A stretch of DNA of 64,000 nt, from NCBI GenBank assembly GCA_023381255.1, contig JAMCTX010000010.1, positions 58,643-122,642 on the forward strand, given 5' to 3'. Origin of the DNA: Nitrososphaerota archaeon. Lineage in GTDB: Archaea; Thermoproteota; Nitrososphaeria; Conexivisphaerales; UBA164. Within the stretch, counting starts at the first letter, position 1. The number at the start of each line of letters is the position of its first letter. The notes under the pieces were generated by a model. It searched no databases. It was not told where the DNA came from and saw only the letters and a list, made by a program, of their open reading frames with translations. The translations under genes were made by a program, and so were the position numbers. Shown here piece by piece: positions 44,174 to 53,123 of this stretch.

Positions 44174-44693
44174 TTTTACTGCCGGAGGTAATTAGAAAGC
44201 TCTTATAATAAATTATTTCTCCACGCCTATCCACAACCGCCACTATTGACCCCCTTTCCTGTGTTATAGATGAAATTATGTAGTTTTTCAGTTTATCGAC
44301 TCTTATGTCATCTCCCTCGTTTATAATTAAAACTCTGTACTTGGCAGGAGAAGTGCTGGGGGTGCCTTTTTCAAACAGCCTGAAGCTGTAAAACGGCTCA
44401 ATTCCTTCCTTTGCTATATATCCCCTGTCCCTTAAATCTTTATAAACAAGATATTTTGAGAATCCCTGACGCTGAAAACTTATTTGTTTTAGTAATTCTG
44501 AAAAATTCACTGGAGAATCTGCTCCTTTTACAGCAATTGCTTTCTTCTCAAGCAAGTACAGCATTTCATATGGCTCAAGAATAATCTTCTTTCCAAGCTT
44601 TTCCCCATAACCTTTTTCCAGAAGCCCCTCTGGTGACCCATCCGTAATTTCACCTTTCATAATTTTTCCATTGACCTTGGCCTGTATTTCCAT
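44166..44693 (-). CDS. endA: tRNA-splicing endonuclease (EndA) family protein lacking canonical catalytic Tyr and His
   Basis: 175 aa, with the EndA N-terminal and C-terminal domains. Conserved fold blocks are FSKYLVYKDLRDRGYIAKEG, then IVAVVDRRGEIIYYKSF at the end. Relative to catalytic EndA (Tyr in FxVY, His in H-S-x-Y-L-V, Lys near the C-terminus), this protein has FRLFEKG (Phe for Tyr) and SPAKYRV (Pro at the His position). The Lys in YYKSF is kept. This suggests a structural (beta-like) subunit that pairs with a separate catalytic subunit, rather than an active homo-oligomer. Upstream of and overlapping the UbiA gene. Family assignment good; catalytic status by eye only. Confidence 0.8.
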   Translation of the reverse strand: MEIQAKVNGKIMKGEITDGSPEGLLEKGYGEKLGKKIILEPYEMLYLLEKKAIAVKGADSPVNFSELLKQISFQRQGFSKYLVYKDLRDRGYIAKEGIEPFYSFRLFEKGTPSTSPAKYRVLIINEGDDIRVDKLKNYIISSITQERGSIVAVVDRRGEIIYYKSFLITSGSKIE

Positions 44694-44799
44694 AATATAT
44701 AACGACCTGTTAATAGCTGCATAAAACAGTTTCTACTTTATGAACAGCTTCTAAAAATGCATTTTATAACGTCACATAAGTATAATCTTCATAAAAAAA

Positions 44800-45225
44800 T
44801 TACTTCTTCACTACCAAAACAGGCGTTTTGCTTTCATGAACAAGCTTGGCTGAAACGCTTCCGAGAAGGAGACTCTTAAAGCTTGAAAGTCCCCTGCTTC
44901 CCACAACTATCAGATCCACGCCATTTTTATTGGAATATTCCATTATGGCATCTGCCGGTGACCCTTCCAAAAGCACTCCTTTAGCGTTATAACCTTCGCT
45001 TTTTAACTTTCTTACTTCTTCTTCCAAGCTCTCTTCGTCCTTTGTCCTTATGCTGTCGTAAATGGTTTGAGGAATATCAACACCGTAGGAATACAGTGAT
45101 GTAAAATCAATGACCATTACTATGTGCACTTCTGAGGCCTTTGTTTCATCTATTTTTCTGAAAAAATCTATGGCTGCTCGTGAGTGTTCCGAACCGTCAT
45201 AGCCAACTACAATTTTTCCTATCAT
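44800..45225 (-). CDS. Universal stress protein (UspA family)
   Basis: 141 aa. VGYDGSEHSRAAIDFF at the N-terminus, and the ATP-binding loop GSRGLSSFKSLLLGSVS (G2xG9xG(S/T)) followed by LVHESKTPVLVVK at the C-terminus, so it belongs to the ATP-binding Usp class. A TATATAAG-like box at 45251-45258 lies about 29 nt before the ATG. Monocistronic; role in stress adaptation is family knowledge only. Confidence 0.92.
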   Translation of the reverse strand: MIGKIVVGYDGSEHSRAAIDFFRKIDETKASEVHIVMVIDFTSLYSYGVDIPQTIYDSIRTKDEESLEEEVRKLKSEGYNAKGVLLEGSPADAIMEYSNKNGVDLIVVGSRGLSSFKSLLLGSVSAKLVHESKTPVLVVKK

Positions 45226-45250
45226 CGTTTTATTTTATGCAATTCTTAAC

Positions 45251-45258
45251 ATATAAGC
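45251..45258 (-). promoter_or_regulatory. TATA box of the universal stress protein gene
   Basis: ATATAAGC on the + strand, centred about 29 nt upstream of the ATG at 45225 on the minus strand. Confidence 0.4.
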
Positions 45259-45273
45259 TTTAATGTTAACACG

Positions 45274-45281
45274 TTTTTAAA
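45274..45281 (+). promoter_or_regulatory. TATA box of the PPP phosphatase gene
   Basis: TTTTTAAA is centred about 26 nt before the GTG start at 45304, consistent with a leaderless transcript. Confidence 0.45.
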
Positions 45282-45303
45282 TTGCCATCATCATTAATAA
45301 GAT

Positions 45304-46110
45304 GTGAAAATCGCTGATCTGATTGTTGAAGATGCTGGAAATTATAGTGATTTTGTAGCTTATGTTATGAGGGTCAGAAGCTCGATTAAAAAAGGTCAGG
45401 TCAGTGTGCATTCTAAAAAATACTACATAGTTGGCGACGTGCACGGGGACATTAAAACGCTATCAAAAATTTACAGGAGGATTGGCGAAATAGGGGAAGA
45501 TGAATCTATTGTCTTCTTGGGTGATTACGGGGACAGAGGCGAATACCAAATAGAAACATGGAAGACGATTGCAATGACAAAGCTGGTTTTGGGGAAAAAT
45601 GCGGTAACTCTAAGGGGCAACCATGAAGCACTTGGCAATGCGATTCCATATCCGCATGACATCAGGTACAGGCTTATTGAAAAGTTTGGGGAAACAGACG
45701 GGGACAGAGCCTACAATGAACTTTTTTTAACTTTCCAAGAACTGCCAGTTGTTATGTTCGGAGATAAATTCATAGCCATGCATGGTGGATTCCCGGTAAT
45801 GGACTTCCACGCCGATAAAATCGAAGACAACATCGTTGAACTTCTCTGGAATGACCCGTTTGAATTTCTGGGATATGAACCTAGCCCCAGGGGCATCGGC
45901 TACCTCTTTGGAAAGGACATAACTGAAAAATGGCTCTCACTCACCGGTTCAAATTTTCTGATTCGCGGTCATGAGCCATGTGAGGGGTTTATGGTAAATC
46001 ATGATGGTTTAGTTTACACTGTATTTTCCAGAACCGGCAAACCGTACTTCAATTCAAAGGCTGCTTTCGGAATTATCGAAAATGGCAATGTAAATTTTGA
46101 ATTGGTCTAA
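45304..46110 (+). CDS. PPP-family protein Ser/Thr phosphatase (calcineurin-like)
   Basis: 268 aa from a GTG. All PPP signature motifs are present: VGDVHGDIKTL, FLGDYGDRGEYQ, LRGNHEALGNA, and HGGFPVMDF, LIRGHEPCEGF with the remaining metal-ligand His residues. These bind two metals for phosphoester hydrolysis, probably of protein Ser/Thr phosphates. Divergent from uspA; its stop codon overlaps the convergent gatE stop by 4 nt. The 45274 TATA box supports the GTG start. Confidence 0.9.
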   Translation: MKIADLIVEDAGNYSDFVAYVMRVRSSIKKGQVSVHSKKYYIVGDVHGDIKTLSKIYRRIGEIGEDESIVFLGDYGDRGEYQIETWKTIAMTKLVLGKNAVTLRGNHEALGNAIPYPHDIRYRLIEKFGETDGDRAYNELFLTFQELPVVMFGDKFIAMHGGFPVMDFHADKIEDNIVELLWNDPFEFLGYEPSPRGIGYLFGKDITEKWLSLTGSNFLIRGHEPCEGFMVNHDGLVYTVFSRTGKPYFNSKAAFGIIENGNVNFELV

Positions 46111-47963
46111 TTGCTTCTAAATTCTTCCTCAATTTGCCTTTTCACTTCCTGATCAACCAGCATGCCATCTATCTTTCCTCTTACCTGCTTCATCACTCTC
46201 CCCATTATAACCCCGTATATTTTTTCCTTCTGAACGTTTTCCCTTCTGGAATCTTTCAAGATTGATGCGACTATTTTTTTGAGTTCTTCCTGTGATATGC
46301 TGCTTAGCCCTCTTCTTTTTATTACGCTTTCTACGCTTATCGCTTGAGATAGAGATTCCCTTAGGACATCAGGAATAGCTTCCTTTGCAATGCTTCCTTT
46401 GCTGACCAAGTTTAAAATATCAAACAGCGCAACCTTATTTGCCTGAATCCCGTCTTTTCTCAACTCCTCGAAGGTCTGAAGGACAACTGAAGCGATCACT
46501 GTAGATGGGATTGACTTGAATGTTACTGCCGCTTCAGTAAACCATTCGAGGTAATCTGAATCCAAAAGCTGCTCCGCAACCTGATGAGGAATATTATATT
46601 TGTCTGCAATGTCATCAACCGCTGATTCCCAGCTTTTCATTTCAACCCTGTATGAGGCTTTCATTTCATCGCTTACCAGAATTGTGATTATATCAGTTTC
46701 GGGATACATCCTTGATGCACCAGGCCTGGGCCTCAAGAATCTGGTGGCGCCCTTATCAGTGGCCATTCTCGTTTCTGAAGGGGGACCATTAAGGGATTGT
46801 TTTAATCTGAGCCTAGCCATTTCAAGGCAGCGACTAGTCCTTTCACCATCCCCAAATATAAGTATGAAACCGTCGTTTTCGTGCAGATCCAATCTCCTGC
46901 TCATATCATTTAGGATTTGATTTTCGATGCCATATTTGGAAATTTCATCGGAATGCACGATGCCCTTAAACCCAAAAAGCTTGCAAAGGTCAGCCAGGTC
47001 AAGCCCCAGCCTTGAATCTGGCACTGGTTCCTTTGCAAATAAACCGGAAAAGCCAGGCGCTTTTAAGGCAAGAGCATTCTGATCTGACAAAAGCCTCTGT
47101 ATTGTTTGGGAGTTTGAGGCCCGAAGCAAGTCAGTCAGATTGACTATTTCGGCATCAAAATCAGCTTCCCTTATTTTCCTCTCATTTAGGATTCTAGAAA
47201 CTTCAACAAGCCAGTTTTGGCGTTTTTCCTCAAACTCAAGAACCTTTCTTATCTGTTCCAGTTTTTGCACTCCTTTTACTTCAACCACACCGTAGTTGCC
47301 CACTGATACGTTTACATCCTGTCTTATTGTACCGAGACCCCTGGCAAAAAGCCCCGTTAACTTCAGCGTTCTGCCTATTCCAGCGGCAATTTTTTCACCG
47401 GTTGCTGCGTCGGCTTCCACCGGCTCTGTCGTAATTTCGAGAAGGGGGACCCCCAGCCTATCAAGGTTATAAACGGGACCATTTTCCCCTTTTTCCACAA
47501 GCCTACCCGCATCCTCCTCAAGACATATTGTGCTTATGCCGATAACGTTTTCCACGTAAACGAATCTGCCATCCATACCCACAATTGCAGTCCTCTGAAA
47601 TCCTGACGTGTTTGAACCGTCAACCACTATTTTTCTCATAAAGTGGATTTCATCAACTATGCCCGCAGAGAAAAGATTTGATATTATAATTGCTGATTTG
47701 ATAGCTTCAGAATTGGGATTGTGGGGTGGCTCCTCATCAGCTTCAACAAGGCAACTCGTTCTGTCACCAGAAACATATGTTATGCTTCTTCCCTTTTTGA
47801 TCTCAAATGCCGCTGCCGGGTCAATTTCGCCCATCTCACTGCTGGAGACCCTGAGCTTCCTTCCAAAACTGACGGTTTTTGTGTCAATTTCGCCAGGATT
47901 ACAGCCACAAAAAAGCTTTTGTTGCGTATTTAACTGGATATGTATTTCAAAACCCATTTTCAT
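46107..47963 (-). CDS. gatE: Glu-tRNA(Gln) amidotransferase subunit E
   Basis: 618 aa, the usual GatE size. GatB-like core starts GFEIHIQLNTQQKLFCGCNP, with the additional AspRS-like insertion domain of GatE and the C-terminal YQ-like domain (VMGRVMKQVRGKIDGMLV). With GatD it converts Glu-tRNA-Gln to Gln-tRNA-Gln, the archaea-specific route. Overlaps gatD by 4 nt. Confidence 0.96.
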   Translation of the reverse strand: MKMGFEIHIQLNTQQKLFCGCNPGEIDTKTVSFGRKLRVSSSEMGEIDPAAAFEIKKGRSITYVSGDRTSCLVEADEEPPHNPNSEAIKSAIIISNLFSAGIVDEIHFMRKIVVDGSNTSGFQRTAIVGMDGRFVYVENVIGISTICLEEDAGRLVEKGENGPVYNLDRLGVPLLEITTEPVEADAATGEKIAAGIGRTLKLTGLFARGLGTIRQDVNVSVGNYGVVEVKGVQKLEQIRKVLEFEEKRQNWLVEVSRILNERKIREADFDAEIVNLTDLLRASNSQTIQRLLSDQNALALKAPGFSGLFAKEPVPDSRLGLDLADLCKLFGFKGIVHSDEISKYGIENQILNDMSRRLDLHENDGFILIFGDGERTSRCLEMARLRLKQSLNGPPSETRMATDKGATRFLRPRPGASRMYPETDIITILVSDEMKASYRVEMKSWESAVDDIADKYNIPHQVAEQLLDSDYLEWFTEAAVTFKSIPSTVIASVVLQTFEELRKDGIQANKVALFDILNLVSKGSIAKEAIPDVLRESLSQAISVESVIKRRGLSSISQEELKKIVASILKDSRRENVQKEKIYGVIMGRVMKQVRGKIDGMLVDQEVKRQIEEEFRSN

Positions 47964-49219
47964 TTTTCAACAGGCCTCCTAGTGGCAATTTCACCCCTTA
48001 GATTTAAAGGCATAACCGACCCAAGATCCAGCCCGTTGCCAAGTGCCCACATGGATTTCACCAGGGCTGTTTCAGACAGCATGTCACCCAAAGGTACAAC
48101 GCCCATTGCCATCAGATCTCTGCCAGTTTCATAGACTGTCATTCCAACCGAACCCCAGATGCACTGAGATGTCATCCCAACAAATTTTCCTTCGGTTATG
48201 GCGCTCCTGATATGCGGAAAAACCTCCCTTGAAACATGCCCTAGGCCCGTCCCCTCTATTATTATCGAAAGAAGATCCCCTCCAAACACCGCATTCGCAA
48301 GCGACTCACTGATCCCGGGGTGAAATTTAAATATTGAGGCCTTGGCCAAAAAGTTTGGCATAAGCTTAATCTTGCCCTGAGGGGTTGTCTCATTTTCCTG
48401 CTTTACCGTGCCTTTTTCAATATCAATGTATGCGAATGGGCTATCATTAACTGATTCAAATGCATCTCTCCTGCTTGTATGGTTTTTTCTTACCCTAGTG
48501 CCTCGGTGCACAGCTACTAAATTATCGTCTAATCCTGCATGCATGGCAACAAAAACCCCACTTGAATTGGATTTCGCAGCAAATGTGACCGCGCCCTGTA
48601 AATTTATTGCAGAATCCGAGGATGGCCTGTCAGATGACCTTTGTGATCCCACAAAAACCACTGGGCCTGGCGGATTTTCAATTGCAAAGGAAACAGCAGA
48701 TGCACTGTAGTGCATTGTATCTGTTCCGTGAGCTATTACTATCCCCCTGTAACCCGAATTAAATGCTTTATATACTTCATTTGACATTACAGACCAGTTT
48801 TCTGGTTTCATGTTTTCACTTAGTTCATTCATAATTGTCTTTATGCTTATAGATGCTATATTTCCTATTTCGGGCACCATATCTACAATTTCCTTTGCAG
48901 AAAATGCGGGTTTCACTGCCCCGGTCCGGTAATCGACTTTGCTTGCGATTGTGCCTCCTGTGCCCATTATAAGCACCCGCGGACCATTTCCTATTTCATT
49001 ATATGATTTTTCCTCAATTGGCTGTGCCGGGGTTTCATATTCAACCACCTTAACTAGCCTGACCTTACCTGAATCCAGGCCAATGTTGTAGCCATTTTTC
49101 AGTTTTAGCGTAATATGCTTTTCATCTTCATATAATGACCTAGGCATTACTAGCCCTTCCAACAGTCTGCCATTGTATTCAAGTTGAACAAACTGACCCG
49201 GCTTTATTTGTTGCACCAT
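47960..49219 (-). CDS. gatD: Glu-tRNA(Gln) amidotransferase subunit D (asparaginase-like)
   Basis: 419 aa. N-terminal GatD-specific domain (FVQLEYNGRLLEGLVMPRSL), then the type I asparaginase fold: MGTGGTIASKVDYRTGAV with the first Thr nucleophile, and VIAHGTDTMHYSASAVSF with the Thr-Asp pair. It releases ammonia from glutamine or asparagine for GatE. Lies 4 nt from the Nre-family gene and 4 nt overlap with gatE, so part of a five-gene operon. Confidence 0.96.
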   Translation of the reverse strand: MVQQIKPGQFVQLEYNGRLLEGLVMPRSLYEDEKHITLKLKNGYNIGLDSGKVRLVKVVEYETPAQPIEEKSYNEIGNGPRVLIMGTGGTIASKVDYRTGAVKPAFSAKEIVDMVPEIGNIASISIKTIMNELSENMKPENWSVMSNEVYKAFNSGYRGIVIAHGTDTMHYSASAVSFAIENPPGPVVFVGSQRSSDRPSSDSAINLQGAVTFAAKSNSSGVFVAMHAGLDDNLVAVHRGTRVRKNHTSRRDAFESVNDSPFAYIDIEKGTVKQENETTPQGKIKLMPNFLAKASIFKFHPGISESLANAVFGGDLLSIIIEGTGLGHVSREVFPHIRSAITEGKFVGMTSQCIWGSVGMTVYETGRDLMAMGVVPLGDMLSETALVKSMWALGNGLDLGSVMPLNLRGEIATRRPVEK

Positions 49220-49223
49220 ATCA

Positions 49224-50300
49224 TTACCTTAAAAATTCATCAATTTTAATTTGCCTAAATTTGGAGGAAGAAATTACCCAGCTTTCCTTTCTGGTTTTCA
49301 TAAATTTAAATGCCTCGTTATATGCATGGGTTTTGTCATCTTGCTTTTGGATATTTTCAAAAGCTGCCTTGACCCCTTCCCTAACTCTCCATACGCCTAA
49401 TGAAGGTATCCAGTTCCTATCCACCTCCATAAGCACAATTATAGATGCCTGCTTTCTGATGTTTTCCAAAAACTTGACCGCTGAAAATCTGGCGGCATAA
49501 TATGCTCCTTCAACTTCATCAGCATAATCTTTTCTGCCAAAATACCCTTCATTATCCCTTGCCAGTACTTGAATTAAATTCTCACTTCCATTGTATGGAG
49601 CCCAGCTTTCTAACATTTCGAAGCTGTAACATTCTGGCTCAACCACGACCGCAAACCTGTTCCCCATAATGTAGCTTTTTCCCACCATATAACTGGAAAT
49701 TATTCCATATTGGGTGATTTCCCTTAACATGCTAGATGATAGCATTGAATCCACTGCAGTTATAGACCATCTTGTAGCAACAAGCTTCCTGTTTATGCCC
49801 AAGCTTCCAACGCTCAACAGCTGCTGAATCTTATATACGTTCACATCAGATTCAAAAAGGTATTTTACGGCATCTGCCGCCCTTAGACTACCGTCTGAAA
49901 AAACCTTTTCTATTGGCCTTGAAAACTCTGTCCCCGAGTAGTTCAAAACCCTTTCAAGCCTTCCCTTTACACTGATGGTACCTGAAAATTGATCCCTGAA
50001 AATTTTCCTCTGACTTTTAGTCATGTTAACTTCAATATCAACATACTTCTGGGAAAGGGCTACTTCTCTTAACTTTCTGACGTCACTGTCAAGAATGCTG
50101 CGCTCTGGATTAACGGGCTTGAGTGATGTTACTGACGACAGCCTGAGCCTGAGGAGGTCTGATGCTGAAATATTAAGCCATTTGTTGGGGTCTCCAAATA
50201 ATCCAGGGTCTGAGGTGATGGAAGGGCCCATGGAAAGTAGGGCATTATATCTAAGTGGGAGATATATAAAAGGGGATGTAGTGCCGTAAACTGTTTCCAT
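49224..50300 (-). CDS. Nre-family protein (archaeal DNA-repair-associated), no N-terminal zinc finger
   Basis: 358 aa. It resembles the archaeal Nre family: TSPFIYLPLRYNALLSMGPS near the start, RFAVVVEPECYSFEMLESWA in the middle, and EGAYYAARFSAVKFLENIRK, then QASIIVLMEVD and PSLGVWRVREGVKAAFE. The N-terminal cysteine zinc finger of many Nre proteins is absent. The C-terminus QIKIDEFLR fits a PCNA-interaction motif (QxxIxxFL). Role in DNA damage tolerance is known for halophile homologues; here it is inference. Operon position between aCPSF1 and gatD. Confidence 0.72.
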   Translation of the reverse strand: METVYGTTSPFIYLPLRYNALLSMGPSITSDPGLFGDPNKWLNISASDLLRLRLSSVTSLKPVNPERSILDSDVRKLREVALSQKYVDIEVNMTKSQRKIFRDQFSGTISVKGRLERVLNYSGTEFSRPIEKVFSDGSLRAADAVKYLFESDVNVYKIQQLLSVGSLGINRKLVATRWSITAVDSMLSSSMLREITQYGIISSYMVGKSYIMGNRFAVVVEPECYSFEMLESWAPYNGSENLIQVLARDNEGYFGRKDYADEVEGAYYAARFSAVKFLENIRKQASIIVLMEVDRNWIPSLGVWRVREGVKAAFENIQKQDDKTHAYNEAFKFMKTRKESWVISSSKFRQIKIDEFLR

Positions 50301-50325
50301 TATGAATTTATTTTTTTAAACTTCT

Positions 50326-52215
50326 CTAATATAACCTTATGGTTTCTCCGATTTCCGGCGTTTCAGCAATATTTCTGTGATACAGCCTGTTTACACCTTC
50401 AGCCAGATTTTGTACTTTGCTCCTTTCCCCGTGAACCACCATTACCCTTTGGACCTTTCCTCTGAATCTTGATATGAAATTCATTAATTGATTATAATCA
50501 CTGTGCCCGCTGAACCCTTCTATTCTGCTGACAGATGCATTTACCTGAACCATCCTAAGCTTTCCGCCATCATCCTGCACGCCTATTTCTTTGGCACCAT
50601 CGAGAACCCTTCTTCCCATGGTCCCTGCAACCTGATAAGATACAAAAATAACCCTGTTTTTTTCATCCTGAGCCAGTTCTCTAAAGTATATTACTGATGG
50701 GCCGCCTTCAAGCATACCCGAAGTGGCAAGCACCACAGAAGGGCCTGAACTGAACACTTCTTCCCTGTCCTTTGGATGAGCTATAACTGTGAAGTTTTCT
50801 GTGATAAATGGGTTTTCGCCCTGATATATGATTCTGTCCCTTATCTCCTTATTCATAAATTCAGGATAAAGCAGGTGTATTTTAGTTGCTTCATTTATCA
50901 TCCCTTCTACAAAAATAGGCACTCTTTCCATTTTTCCCTGCGATATATATTCATTTAAAACCAGCAAAATTTCCTGAGCTCTGCCTACTGCAGGTATTGG
51001 TATGAGCACCTTCCCACCATTTTTAACAGTGTTGTTTATGGCAGAAATAAGTGTTTCTTCAGCTGTTATTCTGGGTGGCATTATATCGTCCCTCAAACCG
51101 TATGTTGACTCAGTTATCAGGGCCTCGACCCTAGGATAGATATAGTTGGCTGGCTGGAAAAGCCTGGATTTATCAAATTTATAATCCCCCGTATAAACAA
51201 GGTTATAGAGCCCTTGCCCAATATGCAGGTGCACGGTGGCAGAACCAAGAATGTGTCCAGCATTGCTGAGCGTGAGCTTTATGTCAGGTGCTATATCGGT
51301 TACGGAGCTGTAGGGAATGGTAATGCAATGGTTTATAAAATCCTTCATATTTTGGCCGTCAAAGAATAGTTTTTTTCCTTCAACGTCAGCTACCTTTATC
51401 ATATCATTCAGAAGCAGCGTTATAAGAGTAAGTGTAGGCTCAGTGCAATATGTCGGCCCATCATAACCGTATTTGTAAAGCATTGGTATAAAGCCAGAAT
51501 GATCCAAATGCGCATGAGATATAACAACGGCATCAAGCTCATCCAGATTAAGGCCAGCCAAATCAAATCTTGGGAACGCATCCACCTTTTCGGATACACC
51601 TAAATTTATGCCACAATCCAGAAGCACCTTTGATTCGTTTGTTGAAATCAAAATAGAAGACCTGCCAACTTCACTCGCCGCCCCAAGGAATGTCACGAGC
51701 AAATCCCTTTTGCTTGTTAATTTTTCCCTGAATATTCTTGTGCCAACAGTTCTGAGAAATGCCAGCCTCTCTTCCTCGCTTGTTTTTAGCGTGTGATTTA
51801 CCAGCTGGTATGTCTGTGGCTGTTGAGATATGTTTCTCCTTACCTTTATTTTCCATCCAATTTCTTCGGCCAGCACCTGAATCTTTTCCCTGACTTCGCC
51901 CTCAAGCTTTGAAGGGTCCTTGACTTCTATAACCAATTCTCCCTGTATTCCGTCAAAAAACATGCCTGTGACTTCCGCATCCTTTGGTATAATTTTCATG
52001 AGCCTCTCTCTGGTGTTTTCCTCTTCCTCCCTCTGTGCCTGATCTGATTTGACTATAACGTGTTTCTTTAACATATTAACTATATCTGGTATTATCCTTG
52101 GATTATCCATAAAAAAGCTAAGGTTGCTAGTGTATATGGCTATTCTAGGACCTTCATACTCAATTCTGGTGACCCCGGCTTCTGGAGGAAGTAACTGAAA
52201 AATCTGAGAAATCAA
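50326..52215 (-). CDS. aCPSF1/FttA: KH-domain beta-CASP ribonuclease, transcription termination factor
   Basis: 629 aa, the usual aCPSF1 size. Two N-terminal KH-like domains (about residues 1-140) precede the metallo-beta-lactamase domain with VISHAHLDHSGFIPML (HxHxDH) and the beta-CASP insert; C-terminal motif is GFSGHSDYNQLMNF. In other archaea this enzyme cuts nascent RNA downstream of U-rich sites to end transcription. It follows psmB by 21 nt and precedes the Nre gene by 25 nt. Confidence 0.95.
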   Translation of the reverse strand: MISQIFQLLPPEAGVTRIEYEGPRIAIYTSNLSFFMDNPRIIPDIVNMLKKHVIVKSDQAQREEEENTRERLMKIIPKDAEVTGMFFDGIQGELVIEVKDPSKLEGEVREKIQVLAEEIGWKIKVRRNISQQPQTYQLVNHTLKTSEEERLAFLRTVGTRIFREKLTSKRDLLVTFLGAASEVGRSSILISTNESKVLLDCGINLGVSEKVDAFPRFDLAGLNLDELDAVVISHAHLDHSGFIPMLYKYGYDGPTYCTEPTLTLITLLLNDMIKVADVEGKKLFFDGQNMKDFINHCITIPYSSVTDIAPDIKLTLSNAGHILGSATVHLHIGQGLYNLVYTGDYKFDKSRLFQPANYIYPRVEALITESTYGLRDDIMPPRITAEETLISAINNTVKNGGKVLIPIPAVGRAQEILLVLNEYISQGKMERVPIFVEGMINEATKIHLLYPEFMNKEIRDRIIYQGENPFITENFTVIAHPKDREEVFSSGPSVVLATSGMLEGGPSVIYFRELAQDEKNRVIFVSYQVAGTMGRRVLDGAKEIGVQDDGGKLRMVQVNASVSRIEGFSGHSDYNQLMNFISRFRGKVQRVMVVHGERSKVQNLAEGVNRLYHRNIAETPEIGETIRLY

Positions 52216-52236
52216 ATCTGAAAGTTAACACCCAAT

Positions 52237-52866
52237 TTACTTCTTGATCAATGCGTCCTTTTCCTGCTTTGTAAGCTCTCTGTATCCTGATTTATCCATT
52301 ACTGCTATGTTAAAGTCATTGCCAGTTGCTATGTCCCTCCTCATTGCTGAGGTTATGGCCAAGGCTGCAAGTCTGATTCCCTCCTCAACTGACATTGAAT
52401 CCCCAAAACCGTCCTCGAGCACACCTAAAGCAACCGGCGAACCACTCCCCGTTGATGACAGCTTCTCATGTGAAAGCGATCCAAACAGGTCAACCATGTA
52501 GAGATCTGGGCCTGAACTGTCATAACCCCCTATAAGCGTCTCAACCTGTAGCGGAAAATACCTGTTATATACAAATAGGTTTGAGGCCAGCGTAGCAACG
52601 GAATATACGGATATCGGCTTTTTCTTCTCTATTCTGTAAAGGTGTATATGATACTTCAGTATGTCTATGACGTTCTGCGCATCTGCTACCGTACCGGCTA
52701 TGGTCATTGCTATACTGTCGTCAATTTTGTAAAGTTTTCTTCCAACTGTGTTAGTTACAAAGTAGCCTGCTGTTACCCTTGCGTCAGTAGCCATAACTGT
52801 CGCGCCATTTACCACCATCCCAAGTGTGGTTGTTCCACTTTTAACAATAGAATTTGAAATGTTCAA
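52237..52866 (-). CDS. psmB: 20S proteasome beta subunit
   Basis: 209 aa. Short propeptide MNISNSIVKSG followed by TTTLGMVVNGATVMATDARV: cleavage before the Thr at residue 12 exposes the catalytic N-terminal Thr. Asp and Lys of the catalytic centre (ATDAR, NTVGRKLYKI) are present, as is SGSGSPVALGVLEDGF (SGS substrate pocket). First gene of the psmB-aCPSF1-nre-gatD-gatE operon. Confidence 0.96.
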   Translation of the reverse strand: MNISNSIVKSGTTTLGMVVNGATVMATDARVTAGYFVTNTVGRKLYKIDDSIAMTIAGTVADAQNVIDILKYHIHLYRIEKKKPISVYSVATLASNLFVYNRYFPLQVETLIGGYDSSGPDLYMVDLFGSLSHEKLSSTGSGSPVALGVLEDGFGDSMSVEEGIRLAALAITSAMRRDIATGNDFNIAVMDKSGYRELTKQEKDALIKK

Positions 52867-53123
52867 TACAAATCAACCGTTCAATCCACTTTTTAGATTT
52901 AGGACTAAATAACCTTTGCGCTACCTTTTCCGCAACATTTTATCTGCGCTATTTTACGCATTAGTTTTTAGGTCGGTTCAGTTTTACACTTTGAGCTACC
53001 GCTTCGCCAAGGCATCACAGAATCTGCTTCAAATAGCAATGGCAAATGCGACGGGAAATACTATGGACAGCCATATTAGGAATACTGCCATAGATTCTTG
53101 CTGGATGGCTAATATGCTTTAAC

